Source of the DNA: Tannerella sp. | Lineage (GTDB): Bacteria > Bacteroidota > Bacteroidia > Bacteroidales > Tannerellaceae | NCBI GenBank assembly: GCA_031283915.1 | Contig: JAITAY010000380.1 | Location: forward strand, 1 to 7,124 | Reading direction: 5' to 3' | Length of the DNA stretch: 7,124 bases | Shown here: piece after piece, positions 1-5,825 of the stretch | Numbering within the stretch: the stretch's first letter is position 1 | Layout of the letters: every line of letters begins with the position of its first letter | The notes under the pieces: generated by a model | Databases searched by the model: none | What the model was told of the DNA's origin: nothing | Seen by the model: only the letters and a program-made list of their open reading frames with translations | Translations under genes and position numbers: made by a program

Positions 1-117
1 CGATATGCGGTGGAAATACAAGAACAAGTAAAGTATGAAGATTTAAACCGCATCTGCCCCCATACGGCGAATCGGTTGAAACAAAAACAGGGAAAGCCGA
101 TGCCCTTAACCAAGTAG
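1..117 (+). CDS. 3' end of an unrecognised protein-coding gene (5' truncated by the window)
   Basis: Frame 1 is open from the first base to a TAG at 115-117, giving 38 residues that start RYAVEIQEQV and end KQGKPMPLTK. The other two forward frames close within the first 40 bases. The piece is basic near its end, contains one Cys-Pro-His (residues 19-21) and has no membrane segment. I do not recognise the family. A short open frame can occur by chance, but composition and the clean stop fit a real C-terminus. Its last ~33 bases recur at 1095-1128 with a frame change, so the tail of this gene has been duplicated or was the target of an insertion. A transposase-type gene is possible, but no catalytic region is in view. 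Confidence 0.5.
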   Translation, partial: RYAVEIQEQVKYEDLNRICPHTANRLKQKQGKPMPLTK

Positions 118-119
118 GC
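85..119 (+). repeat. Direct repeat copy A, at the 3' end of the truncated CDS
   Basis: The first 21 bases (85-105) are identical to 1095-1115. After a variable TTA (GG in the other copy), 11 more bases (109-119, ACCAAGTAGGC) match 1118-1128. Copy A includes the last codons and the stop of the CDS ending at 117. Weaker similarity may extend left to about base 76. Confidence 0.8.
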
Positions 120-141
120 GCATTTCTTTAATTTTATTTTT

Positions 142-276
142 ATGAGAGAATTAGTATTTCAAATGGAATCATGGGTAAATATCTTGCAAAAGCCATGTAA
201 AATAAATGACGCAGGACGAGATTCGAAAATCGTTAAGAGTAGGGGATTTAATTCGTTGGAGTATCCACAAATATAA
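142..276 (+). CDS. Doubtful 44-codon ORF upstream of the YccF-type gene
   Basis: ATG at 142 opens a frame of 44 codons closing with TAA at 274-276, ten bases before the ATG at 286. The product starts MRELVFQMES and ends LEYPQI. It is polar and basic, with no signal peptide, membrane segment or motif that I can name. An A/T-rich stretch precedes the start, as is usual for genes in this phylum. It could be a small real protein, a leader ORF coupled to the next gene, or chance. The 23-base repeat at 220-242 lies inside it, which argues that at least part of this stretch is repeat-derived rather than conserved coding sequence. Confidence 0.2.
   Translation: MRELVFQMESWVNILQKPCKINDAGRDSKIVKSRGFNSLEYPQI
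220..242 (+). repeat. Dispersed 23-base imperfect repeat, copy 1
   Basis: Bases 220-242 match 6977-6999 at 21 of 23 positions by direct comparison. The shared core is CGTTAAGAGTAG. Copy 1 ends 43 bases before the ATG of the YccF-type gene. Copy 2 ends 26 bases before the ATG of the last lipoprotein gene. Confidence 0.6.
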
Positions 277-285
277 TTTATCATT

Positions 286-741
286 ATGAAAGCATTGGGA
301 AACATTTTGTGGCATGTGCCGTTTTTAGGATTTCTGTCTGCACTGATCACTTTTTTGTTGGGAGGCCTTTTGGTTATTACAGTAATCGGCGCGCCAATAG
401 GATTGGGCTTGATTCAGCTATCTAAATTTTTACTGGCGCCGTTTTCGTCGGCGATGGTAAGTAAAACAGATTTGAACGTTGAACAGAATCCGCTGTGGAA
501 AACTTTCGGTGTGATTGTTCGCATTCTTTATTTTCCGATCGGTTTGTTCCTTTCAATCGTTACCATTTTCCAAATAGTCGGGCTTTTTATTTCTCTGGTT
601 GGTATTCCGGTTGCGTTGGTACTGACAAAAGCGTTGGGCACTTATTTTAATCCGGTGAATAAAATTTGTGTTCCTGTTGCCGTGAAAGCTAAGCTGGATC
701 AAAAAAAGGCTGATGAAGAGGCGAGTAAGTATAATCTATGA
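286..741 (+). CDS. YccF-type (DUF307) inner-membrane protein
   Basis: This 151-residue protein is almost entirely hydrophobic up to residue ~125 and ends in a charged tail (KAKLDQKKADEEASKYNL) that is probably cytoplasmic. Two related halves are visible. The first, about residues 26-58, carries TVIGAPIGLGLIQLSKFLLAPF. The second, about 86-125, carries SLVGIPVALVLTKALGTYFNPV. The repeated G-x-P-[IV] followed by a helix and a late [PN]-P/F turn is what I know of YccF domain proteins, which normally have two such repeats and similar length. The family's biochemical role is not established. The gene stands apart from the secreted-protein genes, separated by 407 structured non-coding bases, so it is probably an independent transcription unit. 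The start is the only in-frame ATG ahead of the first membrane segment. Confidence 0.75.
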   Translation: MKALGNILWHVPFLGFLSALITFLLGGLLVITVIGAPIGLGLIQLSKFLLAPFSSAMVSKTDLNVEQNPLWKTFGVIVRILYFPIGLFLSIVTIFQIVGLFISLVGIPVALVLTKALGTYFNPVNKICVPVAVKAKLDQKKADEEASKYNL

Positions 742-784
742 AACACGGACAATACGAAATGACCGGGTTAATGTACTAGTGCAG

Positions 785-897
785 CCATACTGCCGAATTG
801 CCATTGAGGGTTGGATGTGGCAGTACTGGGGCGGAAGGCTTTTCGCCCCGGCTTTGGCTGGCATGGAGGCTGTCGCATGACTGAGGCTGCAAAGCCG
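785..897. repeat. Multi-stem inverted-repeat block (dispersed repeat or structured RNA)
   Basis: Three stems follow one another. Bases 788-794 (TACTGCC) pair with 819-825 (GGCAGTA), and CCA 785-787 can add pairs to TGG 827-829 across one bulge. Bases 828-833 (GGGGCG) pair with 844-849 (CGCCCC) around a ten-base loop. Bases 849-855 (CGGCTTT) pair with 891-897 (AAAGCCG), enclosing an inner CATG/CATG pairing (862-865 with 876-879). An alternative small hairpin GGCT-GCAA-AGCC (885-896) has a GNRA loop. No U-run follows the stems, so they do not look like a simple terminator. A mobile repeat or a structured transcript is more likely. The strand of transcription is unknown. Confidence 0.5.
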
Positions 898-978
898 AAG
901 AAATGATCCTGGCAAAATGTTAAGATAAAACAGGATGAATACAAAAATCAAACTTGATTAAAACAAAATGTAACAGAA

Positions 979-1053
979 CCTCCGGCTACGATTCGCACGG
1001 GCTTTAGCCCAATTCTTCCTTTTGCCGTCAGTTTTAACTGACGGAGATGGAGG
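979..1053. repeat. REP-like composite palindrome (three stems)
   Basis: Two perfect hairpins lie side by side: 999-1010 (GGGCT-TT-AGCCC) and 1025-1044 (CCGTCAGTT-TT-AACTGACGG, nine pairs). They are enclosed by an outer stem of 979-983 (CCTCC) with 1049-1053 (GGAGG). Paired hairpins within an outer stem in an intergenic spacer are typical of REP/BIME-type elements mobilised by RAYT transposases. No RAYT gene is in the window, so the class assignment is by structure only. Confidence 0.55.
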
Positions 1054-1094
1054 CGGGGATGCGATAAACGCAAGAGACAGTTTCAGTTTTGAAT

Positions 1095-1128
1095 AAACAG
1101 GGAAAGCCGATGCCCGGACCAAGTAGGC
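1095..1128 (+). repeat. Direct repeat copy B, degenerate copy of an upstream gene's 3' end
   Basis: Bases 1095-1115 are identical to 85-105, and 1118-1128 are identical to 109-119. Two bases (GG) replace three (TTA) between the blocks, so the frame is lost: KQGKPMP continues as GPSR and does not reach the TAG in frame. The copy ends 20 bases before the ATG at 1149. Confidence 0.8.
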
Positions 1129-1148
1129 AAAAGAAAAAAATTTAACTG

Positions 1149-2741
1149 ATGAAAAAAGTAAATTTAATGTTTATGTGGATGCTGACGGCATCTTTGTTTT
1201 GCAGCGCACAGGACGCACAAAATGCGACTGTTGCCCAAAGGAATGATCCTCTGAAAAAGTATGCGAGGCCATCGCTTACCGTTTTGTATGTGAACAGAGG
1301 AGAAGATTTGTCTGCCCGGTTGATCCAGCGAATGGCGGCCAACGGGATTTCGGGGAAGTTTAACGACAACACGATCGAGAAGAATGTGCTTACGCTTCCG
1401 GCCGGCGAACAGCTGTCGGTCAAACAGCTTGAATCGCTGTTGAGCGCCCAGGTATCAAAAGAAATTGTGAAGCGCTGGTATCCGTATGACCCGTCCACCA
1501 AAACCCATTCGCTGGATGTGATTGCGGAACGCGGGCTGTACAATGCCACGACGCTCGACGTGGAACGCGCGGGCAGTACGGCCAGAAAACATGCCGCGCT
1601 GGAAAGTGCGGGGCTGGAATTGATTTCGCGTTCGTACATCATCGTTTACGATCTGTACAACATCAAAAAGGTCAGCAACGATCAGTCGGACGGCTATCAG
1701 GCCGACTGCGACGTGTATCTCTGTCACCTGAAGTGGACACCCGAAGTGGAAGCCGTTTTCGACCAGGCCTGGAACGAATCCGAAGGCAAGGAGGGCGACT
1801 TTATCGACAACATGGAATTTCCGGTGGGATACATTACTTCGTTTGTGAAGGCCACTCAGCTGACCAATATTCTTTCGACCAAAGGGAAAAGTTCATCCAC
1901 GACGGACGAAGCGCTCTTCCTGACTTTATCAAAAGAAATCGAGCGGCGGGCGGAAGTCTATCTGACCCAGGCCAACGAAGATTTCAAAGTGAAAACGGAA
2001 ATATTCGCCGTTTCCCCGATTCTGGCCAGAATCGGCACCAAAGAAGGAGTAACGGTCGATCAGCGCTATTTCGTTTATGAAATCCAGCAGGACGAAGCCG
2101 GCCATCAAAAAACCAAACGGAAAGGCGTGATCCGGGCTACCTCCAAAATAGCGCAAAATGAAACCGTAGCCACTGCCGGCGAAAGCCCTGCGACCAAGTT
2201 CTACCAAACCTACGGGAAAAGACTGGAAGCAGGGATGCTGATGCAGCAGAAACCGGACTGGGGCATCGGTATTTCCGCATTTGGCGGTACGGATTTGACT
2301 GTACTGGCCGAATTTAGCGTCGGCATGTGGGCGGGGCATCTTGCCAACGCAAAGATACCCGGCGGCACAAAAGTATATCTGAAATATGCGTTGCCGTCCA
2401 CTACGATGGAAGTAAACGAGAGGAAACTCGTGGATACCGACACGAAAAAAGAATTGAACTTCGGGATTTTGAGCGTCGGAATCTCCAAAGACTTCTATTT
2501 TGCCCGTTACTTCGCCCTGACGCCTTATGTGGGATATGCGTCTCTGCTGACCCCGAAAGAATACGAAGAGTCAATCAAAGAAAAGAAGAATGCCACCGAA
2601 GGAGTAGATGCCGGCGTGAATTTGAATATCGCAATTCTGCACAATGTCCAGCTAATCGGCAACGCCGGATATAACACGGTCAAAGGAAGCTGGTATGCCA
2701 GCGGAGTCACGTATGGAGGAGGAATAAGAATACAGTTTTGA
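1149..2741 (+). CDS. Exported protein with periplasmic N-terminal region and C-terminal outer-membrane beta-barrel
   Basis: The 530-residue product begins with a signal peptide (residues 1-20, probable cut CSA|Q). Residues ~40-280 form an alpha/beta region starting with RPSLTVL and including AERGLYNATTLDVERAG (126-142), then a strand pair SYIIVYDLY (162-170) and DCDVYLCHLKW (186-196). Residues ~282-365 read as a small beta domain (AVSPILARIGTKEGV, RYFVYEI, KRKGVIRAT) ending KRLEAGMLMQQK. This resembles the C-terminal domain of FlgT or the strands of CsgG-associated proteins, but only by pattern. Residues ~370-530 show alternating aromatic/glycine strands and end in GGGIRIQF with a terminal Phe, the usual recognition end of BAM-inserted outer-membrane barrels. 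I do not know a named family. The gene leads the exported-protein cluster but is followed by a strong hairpin, so it may be partly uncoupled from the later genes. The start is supported by the signal peptide directly after it. Confidence 0.7.
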   Translation: MKKVNLMFMWMLTASLFCSAQDAQNATVAQRNDPLKKYARPSLTVLYVNRGEDLSARLIQRMAANGISGKFNDNTIEKNVLTLPAGEQLSVKQLESLLSAQVSKEIVKRWYPYDPSTKTHSLDVIAERGLYNATTLDVERAGSTARKHAALESAGLELISRSYIIVYDLYNIKKVSNDQSDGYQADCDVYLCHLKWTPEVEAVFDQAWNESEGKEGDFIDNMEFPVGYITSFVKATQLTNILSTKGKSSSTTDEALFLTLSKEIERRAEVYLTQANEDFKVKTEIFAVSPILARIGTKEGVTVDQRYFVYEIQQDEAGHQKTKRKGVIRATSKIAQNETVATAGESPATKFYQTYGKRLEAGMLMQQKPDWGIGISAFGGTDLTVLAEFSVGMWAGHLANAKIPGGTKVYLKYALPSTTMEVNERKLVDTDTKKELNFGILSVGISKDFYFARYFALTPYVGYASLLTPKEYEESIKEKKNATEGVDAGVNLNIAILHNVQLIGNAGYNTVKGSWYASGVTYGGGIRIQF

Positions 2742-2753
2742 GGATAACGAATC

Positions 2754-2790
2754 ATTGCTGCCGGAACGTCTCCGGCAGCAATCCATATTT
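2754..2790 (+). terminator. Strong hairpin after the barrel gene, probable terminator or attenuator
   Basis: Bases 2754-2765 (ATTGCTGCCGGA) and 2771-2782 (TCCGGCAGCAAT) form a perfect 12-pair stem with a five-base loop, 12 bases after the stop at 2741. The downstream bases (CCATATTTTAC) are only moderately T-rich, so termination may be partial. The stem ends 24 bases before the next ATG. Confidence 0.65.
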
Positions 2791-2806
2791 TACATTATAA
2801 AAACGT

Positions 2807-3325
2807 ATGAAAAAGAGTATCAAGAAAGGAATCTTGCTGTTGCTAGCCTCCGTCATGCTGTGTGGAGTGACAATAGCAACAGCGGCAGGCAAAAAGAAGC
2901 AGCCCTGGCGATATGAAATCGAAGTTGTCGAAGTCGGTGCACAGGGCACATACCTGATTAAGGTCTGGTCGTATGCCAAAAAAGCGAATGATGCAATAGC
3001 TCAGGCCACCAGAAATGCCGTTCACGGAGTGATCTTTAAAGGTTTTACCGGAAAGCCGGGCATTAGCGGACAGAAAGCGCTGGCTGCAAGTCCGAATCTG
3101 GAAGAATCGAAAAAGGACTTTTTCGACGCATTCTTTGCAGACGGAGGCAAATATATGAAATTCGTAAACATCACCAATAACGGTTCCATTTCGGCGCAAG
3201 ACCGGTTGAAAGTGGGAAAAGAGTATAAAATCGGGGTGATTGTATCGGTTGATGTATCGGCTTTGCGAAAAGATCTGGAAGACGCAGGCATTATCACAAG
3301 GTTAGGCGCAGGATTTGCCGAATAA
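2807..3325 (+). CDS. Exported ~170-aa alpha/beta protein, tandem paralogue A
   Basis: The 172-residue product has a clear signal peptide (residues 1 to about 27, KKSIKK then a hydrophobic core, probable cut ATA|A or TAA|G), so it is probably a soluble periplasmic protein. The mature part shows a strand (GTYLIKVWSY, 47-56), an Ala/Asn-rich helix (NDAIAQATRNAVHGVIF, 61-77), a Phe-rich helix (KKDFFDAFFADGGKYMKFV, 102-120) and a final strand plus helix (YKIGVIVSVDVSALRKDLEDAGII). This order recalls LPP20-like and FlgT N-terminal folds, as an inference from pattern only. It aligns without gaps over 74 residues with the next gene (25 identities, counted by eye), so the two arose by duplication. No catalytic motif is visible. 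It is followed after 13 bases by its paralogue and is therefore probably co-transcribed with it. Confidence 0.7.
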   Translation: MKKSIKKGILLLLASVMLCGVTIATAAGKKKQPWRYEIEVVEVGAQGTYLIKVWSYAKKANDAIAQATRNAVHGVIFKGFTGKPGISGQKALAASPNLEESKKDFFDAFFADGGKYMKFVNITNNGSISAQDRLKVGKEYKIGVIVSVDVSALRKDLEDAGIITRLGAGFAE

Positions 3326-3338
3326 ACATCGAATAAAA

Positions 3339-3830
3339 ATGAAAATGATGAGAATAGTCATGGTCGTCCTCTGTTTCTGCCTGGTGAGCTTCAGCTGTTC
3401 CACGCAGCGGGACATTTCCGGGAACTATGCCTATAAAACCGAATGTTTTGAATCCGAGCTGGACGGCTCGATCACGGTAAAGGCATGGGGGAACGGTCGA
3501 AATTATTTCGACGCCTGTGAACAGGCCAAGAAAAATGCAGTCTGGGATGTGTTGTTTAACGGCATCACCGACGGGAAAAGCGAATGTCATCAGCGGCCTT
3601 TGGTGCATGAAGTGAATGCCAGGCAGAAATATGACGACTATTTCAACAAGTTTTTTGCCGGCAGGGGAGCCTACAAGCGATATGTTTCGGTGAGAGACGA
3701 GCGTATTGTAAGCAAGTTCGACCGCAGCAGAAAAGGTGCGCGGCAAAGTGTCACGCATGGAATCATATTGCGGATCATGCGTGCGGATCTGAAAGGAAAA
3801 TTAATAAAGGACGGGATTATCAAACAATAA
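3339..3830 (+). CDS. Putative lipoprotein, tandem paralogue B
   Basis: The start is taken at ATG 3339 (163 residues). The frame can be opened at TTG 3315, but that would overlap the previous gene and put eight polar residues before the signal. ATG 3345 and 3348 are also possible. The N-terminus is a hydrophobic signal ending in VSFSC, with Cys20 as probable lipidation site. The residue at -2 is Phe, so the lipobox is not ideal. The mature part repeats the pattern of the preceding protein: GSITVKAW (43-50), DACEQAKKNAVWDVLFNG (58-75), KYDDYFNKFFAGRGAYKRYV (97-116), and a final strand/helix ending GII. It is richer in Arg/Lys than its paralogue. A soluble member and a lipid-anchored member of the same family side by side suggest two subunits or two sites of one envelope complex. 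The function is unknown. Confidence 0.7.
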   Translation: MKMMRIVMVVLCFCLVSFSCSTQRDISGNYAYKTECFESELDGSITVKAWGNGRNYFDACEQAKKNAVWDVLFNGITDGKSECHQRPLVHEVNARQKYDDYFNKFFAGRGAYKRYVSVRDERIVSKFDRSRKGARQSVTHGIILRIMRADLKGKLIKDGIIKQ

Positions 3831-3843
3831 AAATCAAACAGTA

Positions 3844-4797
3844 ATGAGATTAATGAAAAGTATTTTAACGGTATGGCTTGTGACAGGACTCAGTATGATG
3901 GCTTATTCGCAGGCAAAAAGGCCTTCGCTGATGGTCCTTCCCAGCGATGCCTGGTGTAAGGCAAACGGATGTGTGACAACGAACGACGCGCAGGGCGTAG
4001 AGATCGGAGTGCCGAATTATCAAAAAGCCTTTGAGACGGATTTTTCGCTTGTAAATACGAAAATAGGAGAATTGATGACGGACAGAGGATTTCCGTTAAA
4101 AGATTTGGAAGGAGCGCTCAAGGTGATACAAAGAAGACAGGTGGATGAAGCGGCGATGGGCGCCGACGGCATGGAAACGGAAGAAAGCGTGCTGGACATG
4201 GTGCGTAGCAGAGTGAAGCCGGATCTTGAACTGTATATGGAATGGAAAGTGAACCGTATGGGTTCGAAACAATCCATCACGTTCATCATGCGTGCGCTGG
4301 ACGCCTATACCTTCGAACAGGTGGCAGCCGCTTCCGGCACCGGGGAAAATGCGCTGTCGAACACGCCCCTGCCTGTCCTGCTGGAAGAAGCGGTACTGAA
4401 CCATCTGAATAACTTCTGCGCTCAATTAGACGATCATTTCAACCGCACCCTGAAGAACGGACGTAAAGTGACGCTGGAAATTGCCCTCGGCAAAGACAAC
4501 GGATTGGAGAAAGGTCTGAGAACCGAATTTGACGATACCTATCTGAGCGAAATAATCGAAACCTGGGTGTCGGAAAATACGGTCGGCGGCAACTTTAATA
4601 CAACCACGTCATCCAGAACACGCCTGATGTTTGAAGACGTTCGTATACCGCTTTATTCCATCGACGACAAAGCGATTGATACCGGCGACTGGGCGAAAGG
4701 ATTAGACAATCTTTTGAGAAAAACCTACCAGTTGGATACGGAAATCGACGAAGTCGGACTGGGAGAAGTGAAACTGATGATTCTGGGAAGCAAATAA
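3844..4797 (+). CDS. DUF6175-like exported protein
   Basis: The 317-residue product has a signal peptide with a Bacteroidetes-type cut (A-Y-S|Q, residue 22). The mature protein starts with KRPSLMVLPSDAWC (25-38), followed by YQKAFETDFSLVNTKIGELMTDRGFPLKDLE (59-89). It also shows LDAYTFEQVAAASGTG (152-167), a long helix around PVLLEEAVLNHLNNF (177-191), and a C-terminal half with WVSENTVGGNFNTTTSS (241-257) and FEDVRIPLY (263-271). I associate the start motif, the DRGFPLKDLE segment and the ASGTG segment with DUF6175, a Bacteroidetes family of unknown function; this is from memory and unsearched. The RPSLxVL start is shared with the barrel protein at 1149, hinting at a similar first strand. 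The gene lies 13 bases after the putative lipoprotein gene. An alternative start at ATG 3853 would shorten the signal by three residues. Confidence 0.7.
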   Translation: MRLMKSILTVWLVTGLSMMAYSQAKRPSLMVLPSDAWCKANGCVTTNDAQGVEIGVPNYQKAFETDFSLVNTKIGELMTDRGFPLKDLEGALKVIQRRQVDEAAMGADGMETEESVLDMVRSRVKPDLELYMEWKVNRMGSKQSITFIMRALDAYTFEQVAAASGTGENALSNTPLPVLLEEAVLNHLNNFCAQLDDHFNRTLKNGRKVTLEIALGKDNGLEKGLRTEFDDTYLSEIIETWVSENTVGGNFNTTTSSRTRLMFEDVRIPLYSIDDKAIDTGDWAKGLDNLLRKTYQLDTEIDEVGLGEVKLMILGSK

Positions 4798-4813
4798 TGA
4801 AAACAGTATAACG

Positions 4814-5776
4814 ATGAAGAAGCATAAAATATACCTGTTCATTGCAGGGTTGTCGTGCCTGGTTTTGTGTGTGCAGGCGCAGTCCCGCAGGAGTGTAGAC
4901 GACGGGAAAGCGCGGTTGGCGCTTTCCATCTGGATTCCGGACCGGATAGAGGGTTTGCCGGATGAAGCCAAACAAAATCTGCACGACAAACTGTCGCAGA
5001 TCATCACCCGACAAGGTCTTTCCGCCGATCCGGGTCAATCGCGGTTTGTGTTTACGGCCAATGTGGTCATGCAGGACAAAAAGATACTGCCTTCCGCTCC
5101 GCCGAAACACCTGTACAAAATGGATATCACCTTCTATATCGGCGACGGGTTCGAGGGGAAAGTCTATTCCAGCTATTCGACATCGGTTACGGGCGTCGGC
5201 GAGAGCGAAATACGGGCTTACATAAACGCAATCAAAAACATCAGTGTCAACCATCCGGGCTACCAGTCGTTCATCGACCAGGGCAAGTCCCGCATCATTG
5301 ATTACTACAACAGTCAGTGCGACATCCTCATCAAGCAGGCGCAGACGCTCTCCGGCAGGCACGAATATGATGAAGCGCTGTGGGTGCTGACCTCCATTCC
5401 CGACGTATGCCGGGAATGCTGGGAAAAAAGCATGGCCGTGGCAGCCGATGTATTCAAGCACAAGATCGATTCGGAATGCAAGTCTTTGATACTGGAAGCC
5501 ACCGGCGTATGGAATGCCGGGCAGAGCTGGGACGCAGCAGAGAACGCAGGCGCGATTCTGTCGCAGATAGACCCGGATGCCACCTGCTATCAGGATGCAC
5601 TGGCGCTCTCCCGCAAGATAGCGACCCGGATCAGGGAAGTGGATCAGCGGGAATGGGCATTCAAATATGATCAGGAAATCGGGTTGAAACGCGACCTGAT
5701 CAAAGCTTATCGGGATGTCGGCGTTGCCTGGGGGCAGGGACAGCCGAGAACGGTGGTATACCGGTATCTCTGGTAA
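4814..5776 (+). CDS. Exported protein: alpha/beta N-terminal region and TPR-like helical C-terminal region
   Basis: The 320-residue product has a signal peptide (residues 1-22, V-Q-A|Q). The N-terminal part has a strand (ARLALSIWIP, 33-42), a helix over LPDEAKQNLHDKLSQIITRQG (48-68), then strands (SRFVFTANVVM, 76-86; YKMDITFYIGD, 101-111) and a helix with GVGESEIRAYINAIKNIS (127-144). This is the kind of alpha/beta unit seen in CsgG/LpoB/TolB-N-type periplasmic domains, by pattern only. Residues ~165-280 are helical, with two TPR-like or Sel1-like pairs (around HEYDEALWVLTSIPD and SWDAAENAGAILSQIDPDA) and several Cys (169, 199, 202, 222, 258) that could form disulfides. The C-terminus ends abruptly in VVYRYLW. 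It lies 16 bases after the preceding gene. A scaffold or partner-binding role in the same envelope assembly is an inference. Confidence 0.65.
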   Translation: MKKHKIYLFIAGLSCLVLCVQAQSRRSVDDGKARLALSIWIPDRIEGLPDEAKQNLHDKLSQIITRQGLSADPGQSRFVFTANVVMQDKKILPSAPPKHLYKMDITFYIGDGFEGKVYSSYSTSVTGVGESEIRAYINAIKNISVNHPGYQSFIDQGKSRIIDYYNSQCDILIKQAQTLSGRHEYDEALWVLTSIPDVCRECWEKSMAVAADVFKHKIDSECKSLILEATGVWNAGQSWDAAENAGAILSQIDPDATCYQDALALSRKIATRIREVDQREWAFKYDQEIGLKRDLIKAYRDVGVAWGQGQPRTVVYRYLW

Positions 5777-5825
5777 GCCATGAGACCAAACAATAATTTT
5801 TAAAACAAAACAAAAACAGACAAGT

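Larger units (their letters stand above)
742..1148. other. 407-base gene-free region with palindromic elements
   Basis: No credible gene is present on either strand. The region holds, in order, the multi-stem block at 785-897, an A/T-rich spacer (898-978), the three-stem REP-like unit at 979-1053, and the degenerate copy of an upstream gene's 3' end at 1095-1128. A short A-rich leader then precedes the gene at 1149. A Bacteroidetes-type promoter (TTTG ... TAnnTTTG) was looked for and not found, although the large gene at 1149 should have one nearby. Confidence 0.7.

Noticed and set aside
736..951. 71-codon open frame on the - strand over the multi-stem block
   Set aside because: It coincides with the inverted repeats at 785-897 and overlaps the end of the YccF-type gene. 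The hydrophobic start comes from the A/T-rich spacer. It is more likely a chance frame across a repeat, although such frames are sometimes annotated as hypothetical proteins.
1929..2339. 136-codon open frame on the - strand inside the barrel gene
   Set aside because: It is antisense to a continuous 530-residue gene with a signal peptide and barrel pattern, and has no start context or domain of its own.
3051..3066. GGAAAGCCGGGCATT in the gene at 2807, similar to the start of the 35-base direct repeat
   Set aside because: The match is only about ten bases, it lies in conserved coding sequence (GKPGI) and the rest of the repeat is absent.
3315..3338. TTG start extending the putative lipoprotein gene upstream
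   Set aside because: It would overlap the previous gene by 11 bases and add eight polar residues before a good lipoprotein signal that begins at ATG 3339.
4797..4811. ATG overlapping the stop of the DUF6175-like gene (five-codon frame MKTV-stop)
   Set aside because: It is too short to mean anything. The next real gene starts at 4814 with a clear signal peptide.
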